64,000 nucleotides of DNA from Neolentinus lepideus HHB14362 ss-1 (GCA_001632425.1 KV425564.1:465087-529086); one strand, 5' to 3'. Positions 1-12,200 are shown, numbered from the stretch's first letter. Notes: generated by a model from the letters alone, not told the origin. Numbers and translations: made by a program.

Positions 1-2
1 TC

Positions 3-275
3 AGCACATCCTCACCCAAACACAACGGTTCTGTATACCCTGATGACGACGGTAATGGGGCATCTCCAGGCTGTCTAGACCCACCAGTGAAGTTCGGATC
101 CGAGACAGACCGGTGGGGGCACCCGGAAGTTGGGTTCCAGGAGATCAAGGGCTGGAGGGAGAATGAGGGCGACACAGCTATACTGGTGGAGCGATGCGAG
201 AGACTATATAGAGGATTCGTGGAAGCAGAGGGACGGACTTGGACTGAAACGCAGGGCTGTGGCTTGAAGATCTAG
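3..275 (+). CDS. 3' end of an unidentified gene (partial)
   Basis: The frame beginning at base 3 is open from the window edge to a TAG at 273-275, giving about 90 residues. I do not recognise the family. The visible part is hydrophilic, begins with an Asp/Gly-rich linker (YPDDDGNGA) and continues into a Trp- and Glu-rich segment (GFQEIKGWRENEG...CERLYRGF) that could be helical. No membrane segment or catalytic motif is seen. It converges on the GH20 gene, whose stop lies about 125 bp away on the other strand. An open frame this long in a GC-balanced region is only modest support, so it may be the last exon of a real gene or chance. Confidence 0.45.
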   Translation, partial: STSSPKHNGSVYPDDDGNGASPGCLDPPVKFGSETDRWGHPEVGFQEIKGWRENEGDTAILVERCERLYRGFVEAEGRTWTETQGCGLKI

Positions 276-399
276 TCGGCGTACTTAGAGTATCTTACTG
301 GGTTAATCTTGTAGCGATAATTAAAACAGCAGCCGCACGGCTTTCTTGCCCAAGACAGAAGGCTCCCTCCCTTTTTGACCGGCTACCAACAAACAAACA

Positions 400-3219
400 C
401 TACACATTGTAGCCTGTTCGCACCGTCCATGACTGGATCGTAGCCAAACCGCCGCCCTGCACAGTGATATTACTCAGCGGAGCCACAAATGCCATCTGAA
501 CATATCTGCAGTAGCAGCTTTCAACAAATGCAACACGTCTCAAGGGATTCACAACCACTCACGCTTCGATAGTCGCATTATTATACAAACTCAGCGGCTC
601 CCCAAACCAACCTACCTGCTTTCCTCCCATCCAAACACCCGTCCCTTGCAGTTGTGTTGTCGCCAGAGTAACCGGTTTGCCGCTGAAATCGATGGCAGTC
701 GTGGCGTTGGTTGTGATGTCTCGCAAGGGGTATTCTGCACCGTTACTGGCTTGTATGACCAGCGGTTGACCGTTCTGAAAGGTGAGTATAGTATCCGGTC
801 CACTGACTTTTAAGATCGTAGAAGGCAGGGAGAGATTTAGGGCTAGTGTGTACGTGTGGTTCAATCCAAGAGAACCAAGAAGGGTGGTCAAAGAACCCCC
901 AGAAGGGATAACCAGACCAGACGCCGTCAATTTTTCGGGGCCTGATACATGCGCGTTGTATCCATTTCCGCTGGAATCTGTCAGTCCGGTCTTGGAGAAG
1001 TCGTAGGATAGGACAGTCGGCCCTTTGCTGGTAACGAACCGGTTGAGATTCTGGCCAGGTGCAATGTTTTCGAAGTATTCCCGGACGGATTCGTATGCTT
1101 CCTGTTTCAAGCCGTTGGCGCCCCAGCTCAGTGCGCCCGTCACACTATCGTACAATCAAGTTCAAACTTGCGCAGAGGAGATAGGGAAGGAGGTTTCGAG
1201 TTCCTTACCTGATGAGAACCCTCGTCTCATAGAACGCCTCTAAATCCGTACTTGCTCTCGGACCATTGTCGTTCCACACCGGCGCAATAGCACCTCTCAA
1301 CAGAGGCGTGGTCGGCGACGGGTTGTACGGAATATCGGTCCAGTTGAATAACGAAGTGTTCCACGTAAGCCCTGGTATCGGCGGATCGCCGAAGTCGAAG
1401 AACCGGGTGAGGTTTGTTACGGGTGGGTACGAATCGCTCTGAATTGAGGTTCAGACACATAGCTACGCAAAACCGTGAAATTTTGCCATACGTATTTCAG
1501 AACCTAACAATATAATGCGAGTTAGAACACGGGTTAGGTATTGATATGCCAATTGTACCTCGTAGAATATCCAGTCTTGTGAGTTAATGACCGGATAGCC
1601 TTCTTGGATGAGAGCATACGGGTCCGTAGCGAACAGTGCCCTATCACAAAAAGTGGGACTTCGTCTGCTCTGATAGGTACCGGAGGAAGGAAGAGTGCGC
1701 ACCAGTGTTGTATGGTCACATCTTTGTCGATGCTAGTAGTATTGGAAGGTTCGTCCGTACCCTAAGCATCGCGCGACGCCCACCAATGATGCTAAGCGGA
1801 AACAGACATAGACTAAAATACACGCAAGACATACCCAAGCTCTAATATGTTTACCGCTTCCTTTAATCAAGGTGTTGAGGTCATTGACGAAATTTATGTA
1901 ACTGTCCGCCAGATCGGAGGGGTACTCATCTGAGATGAGACGAGTCAATAGACAGGTAAGCAAGGATTACTGAAAACTAAATTCACCCGCCCCTATGGTT
2001 ACCTCCTTCGTTTGGAACCAAGGCAAAAACTCCGTCCACACACTCTCGACCATTTCGGTTACCCCGGGAATGGACAGATTTAACAACGTCTATCGGACAT
2101 AGTCATTCATCACCATCGCCCAACGGAGAAAGAGACGGTACTTACTGGGTCAGTATCGATGTATACCTGCTTCCCCATACTATCTTGCCACAAACTGAAA
2201 GGCATTGCATGCCCGGGGGCCTCGATCTCGGGGACGATAGTAACTCCTCTGGCAGCACAGGAGGATTGGAAAGCTGCAAAGGTTGCTTCGTCGTAAGATT
2301 CGTTTCTGCAGTAAGGTATTCTACGATGTAAGCGGTTTGCAGAAAAGTGGATGGAACAGGGAGACTGACTTTTGAGCTAGCCCTGCAAATGCTGGGTTGT
2401 CTGACCAGAAGCGAAAGCGGGCGTAGTATGATCGCCAGTTTTCGGTGCTTCAAAGATGAAGAGGTCGACGAAGCATAATGTTTATCGGGATCTCCAGTAG
2501 CAAATGTCTGACGCACTCACTCGTAAGGGTAAACGTTATCGCTGAGGTGAACGTGGAATTCGTTCAACTTGAAGAAGGACATGTAGTGGCAGAATTCCGT
2601 GAGATACTAGTCGTGTATACTCAATACAGTGATGCTAGATTCGTTAGGAAGAAAATACCTCAGCACTGTACCAGTGCCTGGCAGCGTCGAGCATATGGCC
2701 TCTGATGGAGTAGTCGGGTCCATCAACAATTTCACCAGCGGGGAACCAGCCACCATTCAAGGCGGCTCCTTGGAGTAGTGTTCTGGTAGCCCACCAAGCG
2801 CCTCTGGCACCGGAGCCAGTAATAGTAATCAAATTTGCAGAGACGGAAATATGGTATCCCTCGCTCGTGCTCGTGCCATCAAGCAAAGTAGTCGTATTCG
2901 GCGAGACCGTAAGGAAAATGGCATTGCCACGAGGAGGCGGGTTCGTGCCAGTTACTACAGCCGGTTTTGAGTTATATGCAGAGCCAAGATCTGAAGCGAA
3001 CAGAGAAGTAAACGAGTGCAGTGAGGGAGGAATCAGAGTCATGCCATCCGTGTCCGTATAGTTCTGGAAAGCTGAGTCCACAACAATCGTCACATAACCA
3101 AACAGAGGGAACGCGGGACCACTTGTAAGTGTCCATGAGCGAGGCTGAGGTAGAACATTCAGGTTGTAGGCGAGAGCACCAAGAGCCAGAAGGAGCAGCA
3201 AGAGCGGCCGAACGAACAT
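400..3219 (-). CDS. Secreted beta-N-acetylhexosaminidase, GH20 family
   Basis: The product should remove terminal GlcNAc/GalNAc residues from chitin oligomers and glycans (EC 3.2.1.52) outside the cell. It starts with a Leu-rich signal peptide (MFVRPLLLLLLALGALAYN). The chitobiase-like N-terminal domain follows, ending in GARGAWWATRTLLQG. The catalytic barrel then opens with RGHMLDAARHWYS. The catalytic Asp-Glu pair is intact only after splicing: an intron splits the Asp codon (exon ends at 1987, resumes at 1929) to give VTIGADEYPSDLAD. Later exons give RAWGTDEPSNTTS, HWALFATDPYALI and RASTDLEAFYETRVLIR. After the barrel comes a LamG/concanavalin-like beta domain of about 190 residues. The last exon is 400-505, joined to 563 by a 57-nt intron. 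Many introns are present, and some central exons (2000-2640) were not fully resolved. Confidence 0.92.
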
Positions 3220-4020
3220 GGCTGCCCGAAGGACCTCAAGTTGCTCCAGCGCTGAGTATTTCTAGCTGGGGCAACTTGATGTCATCCGCGCAAGGAGCCA
3301 TAGCAGGCATATGGACAGCTGCGATAAGTGAGTGCGGGCCGGAATTACTCGATATTGCAAGAGAAAGAGAAGGAGGGAAGTCAGGGCGCGCGGTGAGTAT
3401 TTTGGGTTTATCGCGACACGTGACTGGGTCTCTGCCCTCAGGCTACGGTCGTGAGGTCTCGTTGAGATGGGTTCTTATGTCTAATATAGAGAGACGCGCT
3501 CAGAAGATATGCATATGCCAATGTGCATCGCAAGTGGGCGGCATATCAAAGCTGAGCGTTCATCTAGGAACCTACTGAGAGTTGATCCGAGGTTCATCCA
3601 TATTCCTCCCTTCGGCTTACATCTTAAAATATTGCAGGGCCGAGCCCAGTTACACAAGAGTCCAGTATCGAGCTCGAGAAAGCCGAAGCCCGCGAGTGAG
3701 GTCCACCCTGTCTGTATGCACGTGCTATGGCAATGAGCAGAGTCAACAATTGCATGTACACCTCTCGGGACTCAAAGCTTGCGTGTACTCAGCAATCATT
3801 GCAACATCTATCTCCGTAGCACATCGCGACGGCACTGCTCAAAGCAATTTGCTTTGACCCAATGCACTTGTGTCCCCAATACATTTTGGGATGCCATTCA
3901 TCCACTAAGTCCACCAATGTCTGCAAGTGACCAAATGCTGACAGTTGTGGACTGTCGTACTTGATGCGACGAGCGCTAACAGTGACTACAATGGTACCGA
4001 TCAAACTTAACGTACTGACA
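3220..4020. other. Intergenic region upstream of GH20
   Basis: This is the 5' flank of the GH20 gene and the 3' flank of the membrane-protein gene. I see no frame with conserved motifs or plausible splicing. A frame at 3789-4025 (-) may hold the last exon of the membrane protein next door, but the join is not clear. The first few hundred bases presumably carry the GH20 promoter, with no recognisable elements. Confidence 0.4.
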
Positions 4021-4040
4021 GCCAATCCCTCGCCGGGATC

Positions 4041-5549
4041 TCAACATGGGACCAACAAAATCGAGTGCAAAGAAGTACTCACATATTTCGGCCTCAGTTG
4101 AAACCCAGTATCAGCATTTACACTTACTGCCATGCCGAAAAACCAGTGTAAAACAGGCTTGGCTATGTGGACAGTAATGCTTTTCCAGTTCGGGAACAGC
4201 ATCTTCAGAGTACTAGGGAACTCGTCTGAGCCATGCTTTGTTGCGGCCTCCTTCCACAGGGTCTCATCTCTGGTGACACTATTAAGCATGGTGGCGATCG
4301 TGAAGGCTGTAGTGAGTATGACACCCTGTAAGCCCACCATTGCCATCAATGCCCAGAGTATACCAGAGGTAGGTGCCTCATTTGTCCACCCAAATTGCAT
4401 GCCATCCGATTGAACACCTTGTGTACCAAATATCATCATGGCTGTAATGAGAACACACCAGTAGTAGCCGGTGCTCATGAAAAACCAGAGAAATAAGACG
4501 AACGTCCGGACTTGAGGATGCCGTTCCCACCCAGAATTCTGGATCATTTTCGGCCTCACAGGTTTCAGTATATGTTCATCCACCATGGAATTCATGCACC
4601 ATCCTGCACGCCTCTGCAGTGCTCCAGCTTCAACCATTGCTCAGGCAGTGGCTAGAGGTGACTGACTCTAAGTTGGTACAGGGGTTGTAAGAAGGCCAAT
4701 TGCCCCGATGGTGACCTGAAGTAAAATAGCCATCCCTAAGATGAATGGTGGGAAAGGTGACATCACAGTATTGAATTGCTGGCTTCGTTCCTCCTCACCT
4801 AGGAGAATCATGGAGCTGGCAGCATGGGTGACAGCCAGACATAATGCCATGATACTATTGGCAAAGATGCCATTGGCTGAGTACCACCTATGGGATGCCT
4901 GCAGGAAGCGCAGGTTGGAGTTGTATTGTAGGTGAGGCTGGCCCAAGCAATCTTTTTTGGTAGCCAGCATCCACCTCAGTGTTGTATCATGAGCAGAACC
5001 TGTGGACCACACAGCTAACTGAACGAAAGTAAGGTTGAGACAGAGAAGCAAAAGCTCTCGCATGAATGGGAATGGCCGGTAGAGCCAAAGGTTCCTGTTC
5101 CATAGGTGAATGTGTTCAGGAGATGCAGAGAGAGCAAAAGACAGTCGGAGGATTGTGACTCCAAGTGCAACACAGGCAACCCCAAAGATGCCGCTGATGG
5201 TCAAGCCCCCGGTTATGAGGATACAAGTTATGGGAATGTCTGGACTAGGTTTGAAGACTACTCTGTCACTGACAAACTCCCCAGTAACCACTTGATCATC
5301 GGTGGATGTATTCAGATGTAGAGGTTCAGTTTGAATGGCCTCATCAGCCACTGTGAGCTCCTGCAATTGTCCTGGTATTGCATGCAACTTAGTGGTCATG
5401 CAAAAACTTGGGACTAGATGCTTACCTGCTTCCTGTACCATCTCAGAAAGGAACAGGGTGCTCTTAATGGGTGGTTGTCTAGAGGCTTCACCAAAATGGA
5501 TGGATTTATATAAGACACAAGCTTTATGAGCTGTGTTGACTCCGGACAT
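4041..5549 (-). CDS. Polytopic membrane protein, function unknown
   Basis: Two open blocks in the same frame (5549-4668 and 4637-4041) are separated by in-frame TAG and TGA codons. Both stops vanish if a phase-0, 66-nt intron at 4679-4614 (GTACCA...CTGCAG) is removed, joining ...GLLTTP to RRAGWCMNSM.... The protein then has about 450 residues. It has a soluble N-terminus of about 100 residues and at least six hydrophobic segments, including SGIFGVACVALGVTIL, ELLLLCLNLTFVQLAVW, NSIMALCLAVTHAASSM, FVLFLWFFMSTGYYWC and LWALMAMVGLQGVILTTAF. I do not recognise the family. The true C-terminus is uncertain because a strong donor (GTGAGT) follows the codons for LRPKY near 4080. The gene lies in CpG-poor DNA and a tandem duplication sits just upstream of its start. 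Confidence 0.6.
4614..4679 (-). other. Deduced 66-nt intron in the membrane-protein gene
   Basis: It runs from GTACCA to CTGCAG and is phase 0, a multiple of three. It contains both stop codons that otherwise break the frame. Its size matches other introns in the window. Confidence 0.6.
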
Positions 5550-5560
5550 GTGAAGCTCTC

Positions 5561-5836
5561 AAGGCTTAGATTGATGCACTGAGGAGCTATTGCAAACACA
5601 GATAGCCTGCTGAATTCTGAGCAGAAGTTCAGTGATTTAGTGCTAGAACACATACCACGCTGCAGACGTACATGTATAGGGATGGCAATATGATCCAAGG
5701 CATGGATTGATGCATTGAGGAGCTATTGCGAACACAAATAGCCTGCTGAATTCTGAGCAGAAGTCCAGTGATTTAGTGTTAGTGCACGTACCTCGCTGCA
5801 GACACACACGTATAGGGATGGCAATAGGATCCAATG
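5561..5836. repeat. Imperfect tandem duplication, 136-bp unit
   Basis: Unit A (5561-5696) and unit B (5697-5832) share long runs, for example TAGCCTGCTGAATTCTGAGC, and both end in GGGATGGCAATA(T/G)GATCCAA. Differences are scattered substitutions, many of the C/T or G/A type. The duplication begins 12 bp upstream of the membrane-protein start codon, so it probably lies in that gene's 5' leader or promoter. No tRNA or coding motif is visible inside the unit. Confidence 0.9.
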
Positions 5837-5839
5837 CAC

Positions 5840-6890
5840 TGTATGCTGTTGTGGTGAAGGTTATGAGCAGGTTCCACTTGCGACATCTGTTTCTAAGAGG
5901 TATCCTTTCAATCTGAGCATCTCTAAGTCCAACTTGGCAAATTATCCCGGCTCCTTTGAGCTCATAGTCTTACAAAGTCCCTGTGTCTTCCATGCAACTG
6001 GTGGATGGGTCTGTATTGTTCTTCGAAAGATTAACCTGCGCTGTGCAGCCTTCAGTGATCGGAACTCTTACTTGCGAGCTTGCGAGCCATTTAATCTGCA
6101 TGATGAAATGGATCAACATTACGCAGATACTGTCCGAGGGTGTTGAACTTCATGATGGGCCGCAGCAATGCCACGAAGATTTCAGACAACGAAAAGATTG
6201 TTGGAAATTTCCGAACGGCCCTTGCAAGACCCTGCAAGGCCCGGCAAGGCTAATCTCTGAGAATGCCCGGATCATTGTAATGGTCTTGCCATGCACCTTG
6301 CCATGGACTTCTAAGGTCCAAATATCACAGAATTGCCTTGTCAGGTCATGGCAAGCCGGTCTCAAGGTCCCCCAAGACTTTTCCCTTGCAAGGTGAATCG
6401 GGTTTTACTGACAATTGGACCAGCTGAAGCTGTTCTCGAATACATATGCATGTGCTTAATATCAAAGCAGGAGAATACATGGGTATTATGTCATGAGTGT
6501 GCCATAGACTTGCTTCGAGGAACGCACGTTTGCTTTATGGCTATGTGCCTGAGAGCCAGGAAGAGGACCCCATCACTTTCTAATTTGAAAGGTGCAGTCT
6601 GCTCGCGCCGGAGACTCTGACAGGTCTATCGCAGCGCATGAGTAGCAGGAGGACATAGCTCAACGGAGATGAGGCCAGAACTCCAAGAGCTTCAAGAAAG
6701 ACTGACGTTTTTAATTCTATGGGAGGTCGAACCCCATACATCAAGCCGCTTCTCCTGAGTATGAGTTCAAATTACACGGTCAAAACTCGGGCTGAGATAG
6801 TCGAGCCTCGCGTGGCGTCCACGTTCCTAAAGTAGATCGGCCACTGAGAGTTACGGTCAAGCTCTGATCACACCTTCCTTAGCTCACGAC
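5840..6890. other. Non-coding region with clustered GCAAGG/CCTTGC motifs
   Basis: No gene is supported here. Between about 6215 and 6400 variants of CTTGCAAG, CTGCAAGG, CGGCAAGG, CTTGCCATG and CTTGCAAGG recur in both orientations. This suggests a decayed mobile-element end or a protein-binding array. The last 150 bp before 6891 presumably contain the NCS6 promoter. Confidence 0.4.
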
Positions 6891-8366
6891 ATGCCCCGTC
6901 TCTGTGCCCTCTGTTCCGCGCAACGACCCATCCTCAAGCGCCCCAAGACCGGCCAGCAAATATGCAAGACCTGTTTCTTCCACGTCTTCGAAACTGAGGT
7001 GCATAACACCATCACGGAAGCTAAGCTCTTCCAGCCGGGGGACAGAGTGGCGATAGGCGCTTCAGGCGGAAAGGGTGAGTGCTTAATCTTGCTTATGGCT
7101 GTGGAATGGGCGAAATAGGATAAGGTTGACCGACGTAGATTCGACTGTGCTTGCGCATGTTATGAAGATGCTGAATGATAGGTATAATTACGGGTTGGAG
7201 CTATTCTTACTGTCGATAGATGAGGGAATTACTGGGTATCGAGACGACTCGCTAGAGGTGCGAACGTATGTTCATTATCACATGGTATATCGCCCTTACA
7301 GCGTCTGTGTACTTGATAGACGGTAAAGCAGAACCAGAAGGAATACGACCTTCCCCTCAAGATCCTCTCCTACAACGAACTTTACGGCTGGACAATGGAT
7401 TCCATCGTAGAAGCAGTGGGACGCAAGAATAACTGCACATTCTGTGGGGTGTTCCGACGTCAGGCTTTGGATCGCGGCGCCGCCATGTTGGGTGTCGACC
7501 ATATTGTGACTGGGCATAATGCAGATGATGTTGCGGAGACTGTCTTGATGAATAGTGAGTTAATCGGCTCTTTCTAGCGACAATCTTTATGACAATGTTT
7601 CCCTCGTATGGCAGTCATGCGAGGAGATATAGCAAGGCTAGGACGGTGTACAGCCATCTGTACTCAAGGTGAAGACACAATTAAGCGATCCAAGCCTTTC
7701 AAATACACATACGAGAAAGAGATCGTTATGTAAGGTCATTTGGCACTTCTGGTCTTACCGTTCGTTGACCCTCCTCCCAAGGTACGCCTACTTCAAGCGA
7801 CTCACCTACTTCTCCACGGAATGCATCTACTCGCCTGATGCCTATCGGGGTCACGCACGCTCTTTCCTCAAACTCCTAGAAGCTGCGCGACCGAGCGCGA
7901 TCATAGACATTATTCACTCGGGGGAGGCGTGTGAGGTAGGTGAGGAGGCTACGAAGGAGTTGAAGGAACGAAGTACGTACTTCTGCAATACGACACCTCA
8001 GTTATGTATGGCACTTGACGTGATGTTGATATGTGTAGAGATCTGCAAGCGATGTGGGTATATTGCGTCAAATGACCTGTGTAAGGCGTGTACACTTCTG
8101 GAGGGGCTGGAGCGGGGAATGGCCAATGCGGGAATTGTCAGTCCATATTCTTCTGTCTTCAGTATGCCATACTTACCCTTACATTACAGACAGACCGAGG
8201 TCGGAAGCAACTGGAGGCTTCAGGGCCTACACCAGACGGCCTACGCACCATTCCTTTCTTCCAAATGAACACCGATACACCATTAGATTCAGCGTCCTCG
8301 ACGCCCATACCAGGTCAAACGGTAGACGCTCGGATACCTGCTGTCGTTCATGTAACAGCGGGCTAA
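6891..8366 (+). CDS. NCS6: Cytoplasmic tRNA 2-thiolation protein NCS6/CTU1
   Basis: This family adds sulfur to wobble uridine 34 of tRNAs for Lys, Glu and Gln, working with NCS2 and the Urm1 sulfur relay. The N-terminus has a CxxC...CxxC zinc module (CALCSAQ...ICKTCFF). The PP-loop ATPase motif GASGGKDST forms only after the first intron is removed (donor about 7075, next exon 7138). Further family motifs are [66 protein letters not shown] and a second zinc pair, [16 protein letters not shown]. At least six introns are needed. The last exon begins near 8190 and ends in HVTAG at 8366. The length and motif order are complete for the family. The donor before the last exon (GTCAGT) is slightly weak. 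Confidence 0.95.
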
Positions 8367-9082
8367 TCGTCAAATACGAAGGCCTCCGTTTGAATTTTAT
8401 CGTGTGTAGTCATTTATTGGATTATCTTGTACCGCTGGTCTTCTGATATTCTGTAGCTACTACAAAGTCCCTGGAGGGTGAACTTTCAGTGTCAGGCCGC
8501 TATGAGGCCGCGTGATGTAGCGTTTATGTTCAGTGCACGTAGCATAGACACATGCGTAATGGATACATTTTTCAGTCCAAAGCCAGTAAGTACTGTGCCC
8601 CTGCAAATGGCGGAAACTGGAGTGATATCGTCGTTTCTCGATGTCTGGTTCAGGTGAACTAGATGTTTTCGTGATTGGAAAGCTTGGTGAAAGGATATGC
8701 TCTCATCGATGCGAGTTGTCCGCTTTGATCGGCATCAATAAATAATAGCCTGCCTTCGCTTGAACTCCAAGGGGTTACCACACAAATTCATACGATTCCA
8801 TTCATACTGCATTATACTGTACACATTACGGCGATCATCGCCGACATAATGATATGAAAGTCACGACCTACGTCCACCATATAAATACCCAATAAAAATG
8901 AGCCGCACGAGAGAGGGATACCGATCCAGAGACAGAGACATAGACGAGGGGGGGGGGGAAATCCGAGACAAGGGGAAAAAAGAGACATTCCGAGAAAAGA
9001 GACATGATCCAAGATCGGAGAAAAAGAGAAATCCGAGACACACATGAGAGGGAAATGTATATACAAGTTCCGAGAGATTAAG
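8367..9082. other. Intergenic region, purine-rich on the + strand toward its right end
   Basis: No coding region is supported. From about 8890 onward the + strand is dominated by GAGA/GACA words, with a run of G residues near 8950. The frames visible on the opposite strand here are Phe/Leu/Ser-rich products of this low complexity. The first part should hold the NCS6 3' end. Confidence 0.5.
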
Positions 9083-9195
9083 AGAAATCCAAGACACATA
9101 TAAGAGAAGTGGAATTGAGACGCATATAAGAGAGACGTGGAATTGAGAGACATATAAAAGAGACGTGAAATTGAGAGGCATATAAAAGAAAGATG
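9083..9195. repeat. 28-bp tandem repeat, about four copies
   Basis: Three clear copies start at 9112, 9140 and 9168, each of the form (G/A)AATTGAGA--CATATAA-AGAGACGTG. A diverged copy precedes them at 9083. The array lies just beyond the 3' end of the large minus-strand gene. Confidence 0.75.
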
Positions 9196-9223
9196 CATAT
9201 GTCCATAATTGAGGGTGAAATAC

Positions 9224-12200
9224 TCAAGGGATCCAATGGTCCCGACGAGGCCGGCTATAGCGCGAGGACGGTCTGCCTCCTTCAGAATGATCTTTACCAC
9301 ACCGACAGCCTCCGTCATGTTGTGATGGAGAGTGAGATCCATTGTCCTGTGGGTTGACTGTCGCAGAACGTTTCGCAACTGGTGGTCTTACGACTGACGG
9401 CTTGGGCTTGGGTGGCACGTGCTGTTGGTTCAGAGTAGCCCGGCCAGAGGATGTCCGACTATCCTGTCGACGTTGAGATGCAGCGGTGAAAGGTATCGAT
9501 GTATCAGGGGTATCTGTCGCCCTTGACGCTGATGGTTTCTTGACAGGAACAGCGGAGGATCGTGAAGGCCCGGCGGCAGGAGGGGATCTGACAATTGCTT
9601 TGGACACTGCTGGAGCGGACGTCCGACTAGGAGAGCCATGGGTGGGGACTTTCGTAGATGTTCGTCGTCCGTTGGTGATGCCAGCTACAGGCACCCGAGG
9701 TAATCTTGATTTAACGACCGGAGGCATTGGAGGCGTTGGAGGGCTAGTATTAATTGATGGCCGAGAGTGTCTCGGATGTCTTCCCTTCGCCACAACATGC
9801 GTAGGCGGCCGACGCAGACGGGTGCTTGGTCGAGTCTCCATCGACGATGGTTTAGAGCCAGCGTCGAGCGGATCCTTATTCGTCGAATTCGTAAGGTCCG
9901 CCAAGGATTGCCTAACCGTCTCTGGTGGGGCAGGCTTCTGGGGCAGACTAGATGCCCGTTGAGGCTCCATCGACGATGGCTTGAAGCCAGTGTCAATCGA
10001 ATGAAGTTTGTACCTCGGGCCCACCCCTGGTCGGCTTATCGCCAGGGGAGAAGCAGGAATTTGAGAACCTTCACAAGAAATGGGAGACGGCCAAGACTCC
10101 ATCGAATAAGGTTTTGCGGGTGATGACCCAATTCGGGGGTCTCTAAATTCGGTGCCACGCTTGGCGCTGAGAGGTGTGTAGGATGTCGACGCAGAAGGGC
10201 TCTTGATCGGCCTCGCTGCAGACGGTGTCGTATTCCTAGACTTGCGGTCCGGAGAGGTAGTGGACAGGGGCGAAGACGAAGAAGTCAAGCTAGGAGTGAT
10301 GGTCCTTGCGCTGTTAAGGTCCATGTTGGGTGCTAGGATCCCCGATGTTGCCGGAGAGGCAGTCCGTGAATGATCGTCCTCCGAATTTGGCACACCGTTT
10401 CTAGTGCTCCTGATATTGCTATTCCGCTGTGACAGGGTGCTCGACTCTGATGACGAAGGATGCCATGTAAATGGCGTGGCGGCGGGTATACTCGCACCAG
10501 TCTTCGGAATGTGAGGAACAGCGACGTCGGTCGATGGTGAGGACCATGCTGGGGTTACCGGACATAAGTCGCCGACTGACAAAATGCACCCTGACCGCGT
10601 CGACCCTATATGTTCGTTGTCCCCGTATTGACTCGCCGTGCCGACTCTCGGTGAACGCAGCTTGGATGAGGAGGTAGAAGGAGGAAGCTTCTGCGCTGAA
10701 TGGTGACTGGACGACATCGGTTCTTGGTTGAAAAGGGTAGGATGGAGTAACTGCCCTGCACTCGTGCGGGTGGTCTTAACGACGGGCTGTGGGTTGTCAA
10801 CCATGGTCGCGGTGGAAGACACGGACGAGTTCAAGTCTTCGAGCTGTTGAACCTCGCCAACGATATCGTCTAATGAGGGAATTCTAGGCGAATCCGAAAG
10901 GTCCGAAGGGGGGACACTCTCATCGTAGCTCTCGTACTAACATACAACGTTGAGAACGATAACACGTACATAGACTGCAGAGAAGGTACTCACAAGGACA
11001 TCAGTCATTTGAGGCCCACCAGCCTTTTGCTCCTTCTCAGTGGAAGCCTCAAGCGCTAGAGTTACGTGTTGAACAGGCTAAAGCATGTCTTGTTAGCCTG
11101 GATGAACCTCTGACAACATCTGACGTGTACCTGATCATTCGGCAGACCATGGGCCGAGGAGTGCTCCTCAAATACGGTCGTATCTCCCTCTGCATAATCG
11201 TCGTCCATCTCGTCCACTTCCCGGGCCTTCCGCTTGTTCTTCTCAACGCGACTTGACTCATCTCTCCTAATAGTCACTCCCAGTCCATCCATACTCAATT
11301 CATCCATCTTCAGGTCACGGAGCCGTGTCTGCCTTCGCCGACGCTTTTCGAATTTATCGTGGTCTCCCTCAAGCCACTCATTCTCCCGCACTTCCTTCTC
11401 CTCGATGCCGTCCTGCTCCTTGTCATACTCCCCGCTCTGCTTATGCGCCTCCTGACTGACTTCTTCTAGACAACTACCAAGGTCAACAACATTCTCGCCC
11501 GAATCTCTGCTCGCGATACGCATTGACAAAACCTCAATAGATGTGCCGCCTAGTATTGGTGCTCCATGTTCACTAGCGATGTTCATAGTATGATGTTCGT
11601 GGATAGATGTGGCGACGAAGATAGAAGAGATTGAATGTTGTCTGTTATGCGTCGCAGAGTGAGATAAGCGGGATACAGACTCGGACCTGGCGATAGACGA
11701 AGTAACAGATGTGCCGCCTAGTAATGGTGTCTCATGTTCAGTAGAGATGTCCGTAGAGTGATGATGTTCGTTGATAGGTGTGGCGGCGAGGATAGAAGAG
11801 ATTGAATGTTGCCTGTTATGCGTCGCAGAGTGAGATAAGCGGGATACAGAGTCGGACCTGGCAATAGATGAAGTAATAGATGTGCCGCCTAGTAATGGTG
11901 TTTCATGTTCAATAGCGATGTTCGCAGAGTGATAACGTTCGTTGATAGATGTGGCGGCGAGGATAGAAGAGATTGAATGTTGCCTATTATGCGTCGCAGA
12001 GTGAGATAAGCGGGAGACAGAGTCGGACCTAGCAATAGACGAAGTGGAGTTGCGCTTAGGGTGCGTCGAGGGGGTGGGGTATTCGTATGTAGATTGAGGC
12101 TATAAAATCATATCGTGAGTCTAGATTCACAACACAGACTATTGCGGATAACAGTACATACGATGAAAGGGCCAGGCTCGTAGGAGACCAAGCTCGCAAG

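Noticed and set aside
1976..1995. GH20 catalytic motif apparently mutated to GAGEF
   Set aside because: An intron with proper GTGAAT and CTCAG ends lies exactly there; splicing restores GADEY.
3129..3578. 149-codon + strand frame
   Set aside because: It overlaps the signal-peptide exon and promoter of the GH20 gene on the other strand and has no protein-like motif.
4620..4670. In-frame TAG and TGA suggesting a broken membrane-protein gene
   Set aside because: A 66-nt phase-0 intron with consensus ends removes both stops.
8812..9378. 188-codon Phe/Leu-rich minus frame resembling a membrane protein
   Set aside because: It is translated purine-rich tandem repeat DNA and its repeats follow the 28-bp unit.
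9486..10123. Long + strand frames within the Ser-rich gene
   Set aside because: They are shadows of the codon-biased minus-strand exon, with repetitive antisense composition.
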